Assembly: GCF_003202035.1 (NCBI RefSeq) | Contig: NZ_QJKC01000005.1 | Coordinates: forward strand, 186,001 to 250,000 | Reading direction: 5' to 3' | Source of the DNA: Aquitalea magnusonii | GTDB taxonomy: Bacteria > Pseudomonadota > Gammaproteobacteria > Burkholderiales > Chromobacteriaceae | Length of the DNA: 64,000 nt | Shown here: positions 63,176 to 64,000 of the stretch, one piece after another | How the letters are laid out: each line of letters opens with the position of its first letter | Numbering within the stretch: position 1 is the first letter of the stretch | Position numbers and translations under genes: made by a program | Notes under the pieces: model-generated | Seen by the model: the letters and a program-made list of their open reading frames with translations, nothing else | Told to the model about the DNA's origin: nothing | Databases searched by the model: none

Positions 63176-64000
63176 CTACACCATGCGCTGCAAACGCTGG
63201 GCCAGTTCCTGCAGGCGGCCGGCCAGGTCCTGCAGCAGGATGTCGATCTGCTCCAGATTACCCGCCTTGCAGGCTTTCTCCAGCTGCTCGCAGTTCCGCC
63301 CCACTTGCTGGGCATCGATCAGCCTGGCCGCACCCTTGATCTTGTGCAGGACATGCGCCAGCTCGGCCAGTTGCCGCTCGTGGAACAAGGACTGCGCCTC
63401 GGCCAGATCCTGCTCATTGCTGGCCAGCAGCTTGGTGACAAACTTGCGCATCAGCAGCGCATCGCCATCAAACAAGGCGGACAGGCTGCTACCGGCATAC
63501 ACCGGCAGCCGCTGCATGCTGCTGCCCAGGCTGAAACGCAGCAAGGTGGTGTGCAAGGTAGGCAGCGCCACCGGCTTGGTCAGCAGTATGTTGAAGCCGA
63601 CCGCCATCGCCCGCTGCTGGTCCTGTTCGCTGGGATCGGCAGAAATGCCGATTACCGGCCGCTGATCACCGGCGCTGCGCAGTTGCTGCACCAGGCAGAA
63701 GCCATCCAGCTGGGGCATGCCCAGATCGGTCAGCAGACAGTCGAACTGCCCCTGCCGCCATTGTTCCAGCGCATCCTGCCCGTTACTCACGGCCACCACC
63801 TTGCAGCCCAGCCGCTGCAACTGGCTGTTGAGCAGGAAAAGATTGGCCAGATTATCCTCGGCCACCAGGACATGCGGCTGCAAACCCTCGGCCCACAGCG
63901 CGCCTTCTGGCACATTTTGCGATTCGGCCTGATGACCGTAGCCAGCAGGTCCGGATTCCGACACCCCGGCCAGCGGTTTGCTGGCGAGGACCTGCCTCAT
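63176..64000 (-). CDS. C-terminal part of a hybrid signalling protein: REC + HPt (partial)
   Basis: The frame reaches the right edge, where an ATG coincides with the last base, so the true N-terminus is probably outside the window. About 274 residues are visible. A receiver domain (about 42-155) has acidic VAEDN, phospho-acceptor Asp in LLTDLGMPQLDG and lysine in LLTKPVALP. A histidine phosphotransfer domain (about 175-270) has the phosphorylatable histidine in LAHVLHKIKGAARLI. This is the end of a BvgS/EvgS-like hybrid histidine kinase or a REC-HPt protein. It is convergent with the hydroxylase reductase gene. Confidence 0.85.
   Translation of the reverse strand: MRQVLASKPLAGVSESGPAGYGHQAESQNVPEGALWAEGLQPHVLVAEDNLANLFLLNSQLQRLGCKVVAVSNGQDALEQWRQGQFDCLLTDLGMPQLDGFCLVQQLRSAGDQRPVIGISADPSEQDQQRAMAVGFNILLTKPVALPTLHTTLLRFSLGSSMQRLPVYAGSSLSALFDGDALLMRKFVTKLLASNEQDLAEAQSLFHERQLAELAHVLHKIKGAARLIDAQQVGRNCEQLEKACKAGNLEQIDILLQDLAGRLQELAQRLQRMV

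Noticed and set aside
63176-64000. Treating the REC-HPt frame as a complete gene starting at 64000
   Set aside because: The ATG coincides with the window edge and the first 40 residues look like a linker, so the protein most likely continues beyond the window.
1-64000. Mobile elements, CRISPR arrays, tRNA or rRNA genes
   Set aside because: I saw no transposase or integrase motifs, no regularly spaced repeats and no tRNA cloverleaf-like ends. The island looks assembled, but its borders show no attachment sites or integrases.

Overview
The window is high-GC, densely coded chromosomal DNA of a Gram-negative bacterium. Gene content (split HpaG, Neisseria-type porin, pcnB-folK-panBCD order, an rnf remnant beside nth, YejABEF) suggests a betaproteobacterium of the Neisseriales, near Aquitalea or Chromobacterium. 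The genus is inference from gene style. I found no rRNA, tRNA, CRISPR array, insertion sequence or phage gene.

The left half (1-34 kb) is mostly housekeeping. A bestrophin-type channel is cut by the left edge. It is followed by a periplasmic solute-binding protein, a CNB/CBS/DUF294 signalling protein, a reduced rnfA-B-C-D operon next to nth, and a lipoprotein-like Do protease. RraA-like and GFA-family proteins come next. A minus-strand operon pcnB-folK-dNK-panB-panC-panD ends in a clear intrinsic terminator. Then come a decayed PolB-type exonuclease homologue, an orphan 99-residue gene with an odd leader, a MATE pump, murB, a HAD hydrolase, MAPEG, CbiM-like, nadC, a diguanylate cyclase, a Nudix hydrolase, a UPF0126 protein, trxA-rho, the yejABEF peptide importer and fabI.

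The right half (34-63 kb) reads as one catabolic island for aromatic amines and 4-hydroxyphenylacetate (4-HPA). Its left arm holds MoaF plus two SDR dehydrogenases and hpaR. A minus-strand block follows: EutR-like regulator (divergent), aldehyde dehydrogenase, class III aminotransferase, LuxR-type regulator, APC permease, unknown protein, arylsulfatase, formylglycine-generating enzyme. Its right arm is the complete meta-cleavage route hpaG1-G2-E-D-F, a Bcr/CflA exporter, a succinate-semialdehyde dehydrogenase and hpaH-I, then hpaX, a porin, and the two-component C2/C1 4-HPA hydroxylase in place of HpaBC. 4-HPA would be hydroxylated to homoprotocatechuate, cleaved by HpaD, processed by HpaE, HpaF, HpaG and HpaH, split by HpaI to pyruvate and succinic semialdehyde, and oxidised to succinate.

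Two sets of short DNA motifs tie the island together. A TTAACATRTTAA-like palindrome, the likely HpaR operator, occurs at hpaR, between the aldehyde dehydrogenase and the EutR-like gene, at hpaG1, at hpaX and at the hydroxylase. An exact 16-bp repeat, a candidate HpaA activator box, lies upstream of hpaG1 and of the hydroxylase only. MoaF, arylsulfatase and amine-to-4-HPA enzymes together resemble the tyramine (monoamine) regulon known from Klebsiella, built here from different enzymes. A truncated REC-HPt signalling gene runs off the right edge.
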